A stretch of DNA of 32,892 nucleotides from Thermofilaceae archaeon (GTDB lineage: Archaea > Thermoproteota > Thermoprotei > Thermofilales > Thermofilaceae): positions 1 to 32,892 of the forward strand of contig JALSNQ010000016.1 of assembly GCA_026986905.1 (NCBI GenBank), read 5' to 3'. A program made the translations under genes and the position numbers. This document shows, one piece after another, positions 23,365 through 30,224 of the stretch. The stretch's first letter is position 1. The number at the start of each line of letters is the position of its first letter. The notes under the pieces are model-generated. The model was not told the DNA's origin. It worked only from the letters and a program-made list of their open reading frames with translations, and did not search any database.

Positions 23365-23789
23365 TGGGAGAAGAGGATGAGAGGATTGGAGAGATAATAT
23401 ACTTTCTCGCGCCGGCTATTCTCTCAGCGGCATTCGTCGCCGTACCGCTTGAAAACATTCTGAGCGAGTTCCCCTTTCAATACGTGTTCCCATGGTATCC
23501 CCCCTGGCGGGGGGCCCTAGTCTCGTTCATCATCTGGGTTACAGCGGGCTTTGTCCTATCAGAGAAGCGGGAGTGGAGCAAGCTCATCTTCGGGGGATCC
23601 GCCGCCTCCTTCACAGTCTTCCACTATATTTCGCTCATTGAGGTCGTCATGAAGGGCTACGCGGTGGCAATATATCCCTTCTTCTATACGGTTGGGGAAA
23701 GCCCTCTTCACGTGGATCTCGCCCAGGTGATACTCGTGCTCACAGCTATAGCTTTGAAAAAAGATATTGCGAGGCTTCTCAAGCACTAG
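23364..23789 (+). CDS. small multi-pass membrane protein, unknown
   Basis: A 141-residue protein with about four membrane helices (roughly 11-32, 47-66, 76-95 and 117-133) and a short charged C terminus (KKDIARLLKH). I do not recognise the family. Its start overlaps the stop of the site-2 protease gene by one base, so the two are probably made together. It could be a partner, chaperone or substrate of the protease; that is inference from position only. It ends two bases from the convergent TIP49 gene. Confidence 0.7.
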   Translation: MGEEDERIGEIIYFLAPAILSAAFVAVPLENILSEFPFQYVFPWYPPWRGALVSFIIWVTAGFVLSEKREWSKLIFGGSAASFTVFHYISLIEVVMKGYAVAIYPFFYTVGESPLHVDLAQVILVLTAIALKKDIARLLKH

Positions 23790-23791
23790 GC

Positions 23792-25120
23792 CTACTTTAG
23801 CATTTTTTCCTCGTACTCTTGGAGGTAGCGGGCGGACTCGTTCGTGCTTATGAAGAGCCTCCCGGCCTCCTCTACGTCCTCGCTAGCCACTTCTTCCCTG
23901 CCCTTCTGCCTCGCTATTATTAGGGAGGGCGTGAGCAGCTGAACAGCGTAGCGGAGACTATTCACTGTGCCTATCTCTACTAGACGCTCGAGGGCGTCCT
24001 CGCTAAGCTTTACTCCCTCTTCTTCAGCCCTTATCTTCAGTATCTCCCTTATCTCCTCCGGCTTGTACAGCCTGGTCTTTATTATCAGCAGGCGGTCGAG
24101 CAGATCGAGGGGCATGCCGTGGGGGGCCACAACGTCTGTGCCCCTTATCTTCGTGAAGCCCCTGTTCGTGGCCAGGATGATTATCGGGGCCAGCTCGCTC
24201 TCCATGGCCCTCGAGAGGAAGCTGTACACTTCTATGTCCAACATGTGAGCGTCGTCTATGAAGAGGACGCCGGGCAGCAGCTCGGCCTTTCCCTCCTCAA
24301 CCCAGCTTTTAACAAGCTTATCCACCCTGGCCCTCACGTCTGGAGGTATCTCCCTCTGCGGCGCGCCGCCAAATAGAAGCGTGAATATGCTCTCCGACCT
24401 TCCATGCATGACGTCAAGGTCGTGTAGGGTTAGCGTGTACACGAACTCCTTCTCCTTATATACCGGGCCATCGGGGACGTCGACGAGATCGGACTTCCCG
24501 ACAACCTCGTAGCCCTCCCTACCCCTAGCCTTGCCGACGCGCACAACCCTTCCCGTCTCCTCGTCGATCCATATGACATCGCCCTCCTCTACGCCGCGCT
24601 GAAGCATCTGGGCGACGACCTGAGACCCTACTTTGAGGGTTCGCTCCTCCTTCTTGGTCTTAAGCACAACGGTCGCCCCAAGGGGAACCTGCTGCCAGGG
24701 GTTAAGCGGGTGACGACCGAACTGCACGTCGAGCTTCTCGACGACACCCTCGTAGACCCAGCGCTGCTCCCTTATCCTGACGCCGATAGCCTTGCGCATC
24801 GCCTGCATCAGAACCTCTGTCTTTTTCAGCTCTGCAGAGTAGACCTCGCTGGCCGTCAGGCTCATAAACGGGGTTTCCCCGCCGAGCTCCCTCGCTATTG
24901 CCACGGCTAAAGCGGTCTTGCCGGTTCCCGGAGGACCTGCTAGGAGGACCGCGCGGCCAGCCATTTTGCCGCTCCTGATCAGCTGTACTACCACCCACGC
25001 GGCTTTTCTAGCCTCCTCTTGCCCCACTAGCCCGTCGGCTACTGGCAGCGGCTCGCCGTCCCGTATGCCGAGCCCTCTTATGTGGGAGTGGGCCCCAACC
25101 CTGCTTATACTATCCGTCAT
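23792..25120 (-). CDS. TIP49/RuvB-like AAA+ ATPase
   Basis: The archaeal relative of eukaryotic RuvBL1/RuvBL2 (TIP49), hexameric AAA+ ATPases of chromatin remodelling and complex assembly. The 442-residue protein has the N-terminal SHIRGLGI segment, Walker A GPPGTGKT (62-69), an inserted OB-like domain II at about 120-240, Walker B LFIDDAHMLDIE (286-297), sensor 1 ILATNRG and a C-terminal sensor 2 region. The eukaryotic Walker B reads DEVH; here it is DDAH, so the catalytic Glu is Asp. ATG 25120. The gene lies 38 bases behind the Holliday junction resolvase gene on the same strand, likely one operon. Confidence 0.93.
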   Translation of the reverse strand: MTDSISRVGAHSHIRGLGIRDGEPLPVADGLVGQEEARKAAWVVVQLIRSGKMAGRAVLLAGPPGTGKTALAVAIARELGGETPFMSLTASEVYSAELKKTEVLMQAMRKAIGVRIREQRWVYEGVVEKLDVQFGRHPLNPWQQVPLGATVVLKTKKEERTLKVGSQVVAQMLQRGVEEGDVIWIDEETGRVVRVGKARGREGYEVVGKSDLVDVPDGPVYKEKEFVYTLTLHDLDVMHGRSESIFTLLFGGAPQREIPPDVRARVDKLVKSWVEEGKAELLPGVLFIDDAHMLDIEVYSFLSRAMESELAPIIILATNRGFTKIRGTDVVAPHGMPLDLLDRLLIIKTRLYKPEEIREILKIRAEEEGVKLSEDALERLVEIGTVNSLRYAVQLLTPSLIIARQKGREEVASEDVEEAGRLFISTNESARYLQEYEEKMLK

Positions 25121-25158
25121 CGAAAGTTATTTGTAGAAGCGATAATTTAAACTGACGC

Positions 25159-25548
25159 TCAGGGGCTCCAGTCGCTCTCCTCGTCCTCCGCTACAACCAC
25201 GTCGTCGGCCAACAGCTGCTCAACTCTCCTGAACACCCATTTCCCGCTACTGGCGAACCACACGGCGACCACGGCCTCCCTTCTCCTATACTTCTTAAAC
25301 GCCGCCACGAAGCGGTAAAGCTTCTCGATCTGGCTCCTCTTAACCCTCACCTTGTCACGTATAGTAGACTTTACTTCAAAGGCCACCACCCTGTCCTCCA
25401 CGTTGTTCACCATAAAGACGTCGGGCAGCCCGCCTACACCGCTCACAGGTATCCTAAACACATGGTTGCCGCTCTTTTTCCGGAGCATGTGTACTAGCCT
25501 CCTCTCTGCGTCAAAGCCTCTCCGTCTACGCTGCCTCACCGTGCTCAT
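25159..25548 (-). CDS. hjc: Holliday junction resolvase Hjc
   Basis: Hjc cuts four-way DNA junctions during recombination. The 129-residue protein has all the expected residues: the N-terminal helix GFDAERRLVHML with the conserved Glu, the RIPVSGVGGLPDVF strand pair with the catalytic Asp, and AFEVKST carrying the E-x-K. The C-terminal tail is acidic (EDEESDWSP). I chose ATG 25548 because a TATA box at 25575-25583 puts the transcript start near 25555; the longer frame from 25593 would begin upstream of it. It is followed by the TIP49 gene. Confidence 0.93.
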   Translation of the reverse strand: MSTVRQRRRRGFDAERRLVHMLRKKSGNHVFRIPVSGVGGLPDVFMVNNVEDRVVAFEVKSTIRDKVRVKRSQIEKLYRFVAAFKKYRRREAVVAVWFASSGKWVFRRVEQLLADDVVVAEDEESDWSP

Positions 25549-25574
25549 GCCGACCCACTCGCCAGCCGAGACGG

Positions 25575-25583
25575 TATATATTA
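25575..25583 (-). promoter_or_regulatory. TATA box of hjc
   Basis: TAATATATA on the minus strand, centred about 31 bases before ATG 25548. It predicts a leader of only a few bases and rules out the upstream start. Confidence 0.55.
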
Positions 25584-25603
25584 CGCCACACATTTAAGCG
25601 ATA

Positions 25604-25665
25604 GGGGATGAGGAGAGTCATGCCAAGGCGACCCGGTGAGCGGTACTCCTGGGGTAGCTGACCCC
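25604..25665 (+). ncRNA. candidate C/D box small RNA
   Basis: In the gap between divergent hjc and the presenilin gene, GGGG-ATGA (25604-25611) and CTGA-CCCC (25658-25665) bracket about 46 bases. A short GC stem closed by ATGA and CTGA boxes is the layout of archaeal C/D box RNAs, which guide ribose methylation. The C box reads GGGATGA rather than RTGATGA, and the inner boxes are weak, so this is tentative. A local hairpin at 25651-25665 is a competing explanation. Confidence 0.25.
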
Positions 25666-25693
25666 CATACACGCTAAGATTTATCTTATCGCC

Positions 25694-26596
25694 GTGGAGC
25701 TTGCCATTGGTGTATATAGCGTGGAGCCGGCTAACCGCGAGGCGCTCGCCGCCATTACTGGCGTGGCGCTTGTACCCGTTCTGTCACTCGTCCTCGATCT
25801 CCCCTTCCATTTCTCCCTTACAAGGAGGTACCTCGAGAGCCCGTTTGCGCAGGGCGAGGGCGCCGGCGCCGCGGCGATAAACCTCGCCTTCTTTTTAGCC
25901 ATGGTTCTCGCAGGAACCGCGCTCATGATACTCCTTGTGAAGCTCGGTAAAGTGAAGCTGCTCCCCCTACTCTTTTCACTCTCAATATTCTTCTCCTTCT
26001 TCGCAATCGCCGACATATTCTTCTCCGCTTACTGCGAGAAGAGCATGCTATTCTGCGGGGCACAGTCGGATATACTCTCAATAGCCCTCGCGGTCGTCAC
26101 AGCATACCTGGTGGTTAAGCCGAGCTATCCTAAGCTTCTAAGCGCCCTCCTCATGCTCTATGGAGCCATGGCGGGCTCCCTTTTCTACGAGCTGCTACCT
26201 GCATGGAGCCTTGTAGTCATAGCGGCTGGCATGGCGGCCTATGATATATACGCCGTGTTCCACGGCCCCCTGAAATATATACTGGAAAACGTGCTTGAAC
26301 CGAGCGACGGCAAGCCCGGCCACGTTTCCCATAACCCGCTTCGGGGGGCATCCGTACAGCTTGGGGCGGTAACGCTCGGTATGGGGGACGTGCTCGTGTA
26401 CTCTATGCTGTCGCCGCTATACTACTTTTATCCTTCACCCTCCCCGGCTAGATGGATTTTCTCGATCACCGCCCTTGTAGCGGGCTTCTACATGACATTG
26501 TCGATGTTAAAGAAGAGGAGATTTATGCCAGCCCTGCCCCTTCCGGTGTTTCTTTCGCTGGGCGTATACCTAGTCTTAGTGCAGCTGGGCGTGTAG
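25694..26596 (+). CDS. presenilin/signal-peptide-peptidase-type intramembrane aspartyl protease
   Basis: An archaeal presenilin homologue (family A22) that cuts within the membrane. The 300-residue protein has about nine hydrophobic segments and the three hallmark motifs in order: YD at 183-184 (AAYDIYAVF), GxGD at 229-232 (LGMGDVLVYS) and PAL at 279-281 (PALPLP). D184 and D232 would be the catalytic pair. The likely start is GTG 25694; GTG 25721 is an alternative because the AT-rich stretch at 25678-25690 could be its TATA box. It ends before an inverted repeat at 26648-26666. Confidence 0.93.
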   Translation: MELAIGVYSVEPANREALAAITGVALVPVLSLVLDLPFHFSLTRRYLESPFAQGEGAGAAAINLAFFLAMVLAGTALMILLVKLGKVKLLPLLFSLSIFFSFFAIADIFFSAYCEKSMLFCGAQSDILSIALAVVTAYLVVKPSYPKLLSALLMLYGAMAGSLFYELLPAWSLVVIAAGMAAYDIYAVFHGPLKYILENVLEPSDGKPGHVSHNPLRGASVQLGAVTLGMGDVLVYSMLSPLYYFYPSPSPARWIFSITALVAGFYMTLSMLKKRRFMPALPLPVFLSLGVYLVLVQLGV

Positions 26597-26647
26597 GGGG
26601 TCAGGCCGCCCATCACTCGCCATCTCTCAGGCACCAACGCGCTCCTC

Positions 26648-26666
26648 ATCCCCCGTATAGGGGGAT
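26648..26666. terminator. perfect inverted repeat between convergent genes
   Basis: ATCCCCC (26648-26654), loop GTATA, GGGGGAT (26660-26666). The seven-pair hairpin lies between the ends of the presenilin-type gene and the Lrp-like gene, and may mark the 3' end of one or both transcripts. Confidence 0.45.
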
Positions 26667-26693
26667 TCGGGGAAACAATATTATATCTGCGCC

Positions 26694-26939
26694 TTACCTG
26701 CTGGCGGTTATAAGCGTGGATGTCTTCGTCACGCCTTCAATACTCCTGATCTGGGAGACAACGGAGTCGAGCATCTCTAACTGTGGGAGTTCGAGTTTTG
26801 CTATAATGTCGAACTCTCCGTACACGATATAGGCCTCGGTAACATAGTCCATTCCACGGATTTTTGCTAGAATGTCGTTCTCTTTTCCCACCTCCGTGTT
26901 CACAAGTATGTAAACCACAATGCGGTCTGTTATGCTCAT
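26694..26939 (-). CDS. stand-alone Lrp/AsnC ligand-binding (RAM) domain protein
   Basis: An 81-residue protein consisting only of the RAM effector domain of Lrp/AsnC regulators: strand VVYILVNTEVG, helix with ILAKIRG, strand VTEAYIVYGEFDIIAKLE, then helix and the final TSTLITASR strand. The DNA-binding domain is absent. Such small proteins form ring-like oligomers and can pair with full-length Lrp proteins. ATG 26939 lies 26 bases behind a TATA-like CTATATTC (26961-26968), so it probably has its own promoter inside the end of the preceding arginine decarboxylase gene region. Confidence 0.9.
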   Translation of the reverse strand: MSITDRIVVYILVNTEVGKENDILAKIRGMDYVTEAYIVYGEFDIIAKLELPQLEMLDSVVSQIRSIEGVTKTSTLITASR

Positions 26940-26973
26940 CAAATATAATTCTGCAGGGGAGAATATAGATGTT

Positions 26974-27471
26974 TTACCGGCTCCCCGGCTCCACTACTTC
27001 GATCTCACTGAAAACAAGGGCCGCCACAACACTCCCGTAGTAGCCGGCCGGCACCTCCAGCTCCTCCACCGCGTAGCGCGGCTCCTCGAGTTCAAACTCC
27101 CCTCTCCCGGCTATCTCCTCCCACATGGCGTCGAGCGCTCTATGAGAGTTTGAAAGGCTGTCCGCGTCGTGTATCTCTATAACGTAGCCGTATGGTTTCC
27201 CCCTAGCCCAGGAGATGCCGGCGCTTATACGGGCAGGCCCCTTCGCCCTTTTTTCGCTCATCACGAGAAATACTACGGAGCCGTATGGGAGGCGGCGCGG
27301 CTCCTCCTCTTCGATGTCGGGGGGCAATATAGAGGACACTGGAACCAGGTTGAGGGCGGATATCCCAGCTGAGCGTAGTGCGTTGTCGAACGCCATGAGG
27401 GGCGAAGTCCTGCTCAGCCCCTTTCCCGTCACGACGAAGTACTTGCGGGGTAAGAGCAGCCCGGTGATCAC
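26974..27471 (-). CDS. pdaD: pyruvoyl-dependent arginine decarboxylase
   Basis: This enzyme converts arginine to agmatine, the first step to polyamines. The 165-residue proenzyme has the self-cleavage site at S46-S47 in LNLVPVSSILPP; the second Ser becomes the pyruvoyl group. Other family parts are the N-terminal YFVVTGKGLSRTSPLMAFDN, the strand GSVVFLVMSEK and the YGYVIEIHD segment with a late E likely acting in catalysis. GTG 27471 is 26 bases from a TATA-like run (27493-27502), so the mRNA is probably leaderless. In known Sulfolobales the agmatine-forming enzyme is instead derived from S-adenosylmethionine decarboxylase. Confidence 0.92.
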   Translation of the reverse strand: MITGLLLPRKYFVVTGKGLSRTSPLMAFDNALRSAGISALNLVPVSSILPPDIEEEEPRRLPYGSVVFLVMSEKRAKGPARISAGISWARGKPYGYVIEIHDADSLSNSHRALDAMWEEIAGRGEFELEEPRYAVEELEVPAGYYGSVVAALVFSEIEVVEPGSR

Positions 27472-27492
27472 GCCTGGAGTGTAGGTCTAGGT

Positions 27493-27502
27493 GCTAAAAA
27501 AC
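27493..27502 (-). promoter_or_regulatory. TATA-like box of the arginine decarboxylase gene
   Basis: GTTTTTTAGC on the minus strand, centred about 26 bases from GTG 27471, consistent with leaderless initiation. Confidence 0.4.
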
Positions 27503-27629
27503 ATATTTCCGCAGAACTTTGAGCTCATTTTGATATCTGCTGATCCCAATGTTCATTTCTACAGCATTTAATCCCCTTTTCTCGAAGTATACGGGTTATG
27601 GAGGGTGTCGGGGGCGTATAGTATGCCTG
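27503..27629. other. non-coding stretch, nothing recognised
   Basis: Between the arginine decarboxylase promoter and the ATPase remnant. No tRNA, open frame of note or repeat is seen, apart from the short palindrome ATAGCGCTAT at 27632-27641 just beyond it. Together with the remnant this is the longest stretch here without an intact gene (27472-27971). Confidence 0.4.
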
Positions 27630-27809
27630 CTATAGCGCTATGCTGTGGGGCTTTGTTCTTGTTTTTCTCGGCCTTGGGTCTCCCTGCCTCACAAGTAAGG
27701 CGTTCCCCTTAACTGAGTAGAGTAGGTGCTCCCTCTCTGATTGCGTCAGGCCGTATAGCGTGGCCAGGGTGTCGACGTAGGGCTTCGGGCCGCTCAGCAG
27801 CACGGAGAA
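27630..27809 (-). pseudogene. C-terminal remnant of a VirB4/TraC-type conjugation ATPase
   Basis: The last 60 codons read like the C terminus of VirB4-type or HerA-like secretion ATPases: GPKPYVDTLATLYGLTQSER followed by a Leu-rich helix and GNALLVRQGD, a known end-of-domain pattern. No Walker motifs precede it. Upstream, the same open frame (to 27950) is a hydrophobic, low-complexity stretch that does not look like this family. I read it as a decayed fragment left by an integrated conjugative element. The match is by eye and short, so another P-loop ATPase is possible. Confidence 0.45.
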
Positions 27810-27971
27810 AACCGCGGGAGACCAGGTATAGGCGAACCCCGCGAACAAAGGCGATGACGAAAAAGCAACCATACCAGGGGGAAGCCCGAACCAACTCCCC
27901 CCAGCCCCAAACACAGCCCCCAACGAGCAAAACCCCCACAAAAACAACAAAGAGCGTCTATCGTCAGGCGT

Positions 27972-28520
27972 CTACACGCCCTTAAATGCCTCCACCACTA
28001 TGAGTTCCTCGTAGAGGCCGACCTTTATATTCCTGTGAACCTTCACCTGAGTGTACATTTTTCCGAGGGAGTCGAGGAGCCTGCCTGTGTTTGAGAGCGT
28101 AGACGCTATAATGACTAAAAACCCCTGCTTTCTTAATCGCGTCCACGCCTGCCTAGAGAGCCTAGTCGAGAATTCTACTCCTTCATCTCCGCCGCACCAT
28201 AGCTCTTCCCCCTCGTAGGGGCATGGGAGGTACGGCGGGTTGGAGTAGACCACATGGAAAGCCTCGTCCCTAAAGGGCGATAACATGTCCGCTACAACTA
28301 CGTCTGTTTTGTGGTCTAGAGCCGCGGACTTTAGTCTCCTTTTCGTCTCAAACGCGGCATCCGCGTGTATATCCACCGCGACGAGGTACGCTGCCTTCTC
28401 CGCGAGGGATATCGTTGCCGCCCCGGAGCCGCAGCCGACTTCCGCCGCCGTTTCAGCTTCCAGCGCCGAATCCGCTAGGAGAAATGTGTCCTCGGAGGGA
28501 GGATAAATGCTACTCTTCAT
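27972..28520 (-). CDS. PrmC/Mtq2-like N5-glutamine methyltransferase
   Basis: A 182-residue SAM methyltransferase of the HemK/Mtq2 group, which in archaea and eukaryotes methylates the GGQ glutamine of the class 1 release factor. The N-terminal YPPSEDTFLLADSAL, SAM loop EVGCGSGAATISLA, the acidic VAVDIHADA and the catalytic NPPY (SNPPYLPC) are typical. ATG 28520 puts the start directly before YPPSEDTFLL, overlapping the end of the XPF gene by 11 bases. The genes are therefore cotranscribed. Confidence 0.9.
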   Translation of the reverse strand: MKSSIYPPSEDTFLLADSALEAETAAEVGCGSGAATISLAEKAAYLVAVDIHADAAFETKRRLKSAALDHKTDVVVADMLSPFRDEAFHVVYSNPPYLPCPYEGEELWCGGDEGVEFSTRLSRQAWTRLRKQGFLVIIASTLSNTGRLLDSLGKMYTQVKVHRNIKVGLYEELIVVEAFKGV

Positions 28521-29184
28521 CGCCGGCATAGAGCGGCGTATATATCGTGTCTAGAACGGCTATTATCCTTTTAACCCTCTTTTCCCCGAGACCGGGAACC
28601 TTCTTCAGCTCGCTGGGCGGCGCTGCGAAGAATCTACGCGGCGTTTTAAAGTATCTAAGTATCTTGTCCGCCATTTCAAAGCTTATACCGGGTATAGAGG
28701 AGAGGAGGTTCAGCTGGACCACGGGGACGCTCGTGTTCATTTTTATAACCCTTTTCTTAGATGGTGGGACGTAGGTTCTCTTCTTCTTCTCAAGTCTCTT
28801 CTGCAATACTAATAGGAGTTCTGCTGTCTCGCGGGGGCCGGCTGTCTGTATTACAGAGATCTTGTTCTCGGCGAGCGCCGCCATTGCCCCGAAGATGGCG
28901 TGGGGGTTTATTCTCCTATACCTCAGGACTCTTGAAAAACCGCCCTCGACGACGATTATAGGCACCTCGAAGGCCTCACGCAGATAGGTTGCCTGGTCAA
29001 AGAGCCTCCTATCTATGATAGAGTTTATAAAATCTCCCGGGGTCTTCCGCTCCACCCCGTAGACTCCACCAACGTCGTAGTCCGCGACGTCCAGCCTCTC
29101 AATTTTAAACTCTACGCCTAGGCGCTGCAGCTCCTCTACTACAGGTGACCTCTTCTCTCTGTCATCGACTAGTATCAAAGGCAT
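28510..29184 (-). CDS. xpf: XPF-type structure-specific endonuclease
   Basis: The short crenarchaeal XPF: a 224-residue protein of a nuclease domain plus tandem helix-hairpin-helix, without the helicase part found in euryarchaeal Hef. The catalytic GVERKTPGDF (E-R-K-x3-D, 45-51) is intact. The C-terminal half has the two hairpins SSIPGISFEMADKIL and KKVPGLGEKRVKRII. These nucleases cut flaps and forks with PCNA. ATG 29184 is chosen because a TATA box at 29201-29209 lies about 21 bases upstream; the frame continues to 29313 but reads as non-homologous sequence. Confidence 0.93.
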   Translation of the reverse strand: MPLILVDDREKRSPVVEELQRLGVEFKIERLDVADYDVGGVYGVERKTPGDFINSIIDRRLFDQATYLREAFEVPIIVVEGGFSRVLRYRRINPHAIFGAMAALAENKISVIQTAGPRETAELLLVLQKRLEKKKRTYVPPSKKRVIKMNTSVPVVQLNLLSSIPGISFEMADKILRYFKTPRRFFAAPPSELKKVPGLGEKRVKRIIAVLDTIYTPLYAGDEE

Positions 29185-29200
29185 CTCCAAAGCCCGCCGC

Positions 29201-29209
29201 CATATAAGA
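29201..29209 (-). promoter_or_regulatory. TATA box of the xpf-methyltransferase operon
   Basis: CTTATATG on the minus strand, about 21 bases before ATG 29184, giving a leaderless mRNA and supporting the short start. Confidence 0.55.
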
Positions 29210-29239
29210 CAGGGTTGTAAAAAATGTGCCTCAGACCGC

Positions 29240-30193
29240 TCAGTACCCCTGCGCGCCCACCAGGTTGAGGGGCTGCTTTCCTCTAAGGAAGCGAGCGACG
29301 TTAGAAGCAGCAAACTCTACGCAGCGCTTCTTGGATAAAGGTGTCCAGCCGGCCTTATGGGGCGTAGCAAGTACTGCTGGATGCCTGTGCAAACCACGCC
29401 TTGAAGGGGCGTCCCGGCTGGGGGGATAACTCCACCAAACGTCTAGGCCTGCGCGCAGTCTTCCCTCATCTAAGGCCTCGGAGAGGGCATCCTCGTCTAC
29501 TACGGGGCCGCGGCCAACGTTAACAAGTATAGCCCCCTTCTTTGCCCGTGAGAGCACGCGCCTACCTATAAGCCCCCTAGTGTCCTCCGTTAAAGGCAAA
29601 GTCACGACGATGTAATCTGCTAGTCCCACCATCTTCTCGAGCTCGTCCACCGGTCTCACAACCCATTTTCCACGCACGCCAGGCCTCCTTGCTACGGCTA
29701 AAACCTTAATCCCGAAAGCCTCGGCTCTCCGCGCGACCTCTAACCCGATATTCCCGAAACCTACTATTAGCATGGTTTTCCCTAGTAGGTCCCCCAGCAT
29801 CGTCGATCTCCTATACGGCACCCACTCACCCCTCTTCATCGAAGAGTCCAACTCTACAATCCTCTTCTCGAGGGCAAGTATATGCGCGAAAACCATCTCA
29901 GCAACAGCCGCCGCGTTACAGCCCTTAGCGGATGCGACCTTTATACCCCTCTTCGCGGCGAAGCCGAGTATACGGGGATCAACCCCCGCGCTTATCGTCT
30001 GTATAAACCGCGCATTGACAGCCTCCCGAAGCCAGGGAGGGGGTGGAGCCATCACCAACACTTCTGCCTCGCGGTAGCCTTCAGGCTCCTTGGAGGGCCA
30101 GGCAATGGATGCCCCCAGCGCCTCTAGCCTCCCGCGCCAGAGCCCTATTTCCCACTCCTCGGGCTCCCATGCGAGGAAAACTTTAACGGCCAC
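29240..30193 (-). CDS. D-isomer-specific 2-hydroxyacid dehydrogenase-like protein
   Basis: A 317-residue member of the NAD(P)-dependent 2-hydroxyacid dehydrogenase family. The nucleotide-binding VGFGNIG is at 144-150, the substrate Arg in VNVGRGPVVDEDAL at residue 228, and the His in ATPHKAGW at 279. The catalytic Glu normally five residues after the Asp of the DVFxxEP motif is missing: the segment reads GLDVWWSYPPSRD. The substrate is unknown. I chose GTG 30193, 25 bases after the TATA-like TGTTAAACG (about 30214-30222); the longer frame from 30253 adds 20 poorly fitting residues and overlaps the Orc1/Cdc6-like gene. Confidence 0.88.
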   Translation of the reverse strand: MAVKVFLAWEPEEWEIGLWRGRLEALGASIAWPSKEPEGYREAEVLVMAPPPPWLREAVNARFIQTISAGVDPRILGFAAKRGIKVASAKGCNAAAVAEMVFAHILALEKRIVELDSSMKRGEWVPYRRSTMLGDLLGKTMLIVGFGNIGLEVARRAEAFGIKVLAVARRPGVRGKWVVRPVDELEKMVGLADYIVVTLPLTEDTRGLIGRRVLSRAKKGAILVNVGRGPVVDEDALSEALDEGRLRAGLDVWWSYPPSRDAPSRRGLHRHPAVLATPHKAGWTPLSKKRCVEFAASNVARFLRGKQPLNLVGAQGY

Positions 30194-30224
30194 AGTAGAG
30201 ATAGGAGAGGCAGCGTTTAACAGG

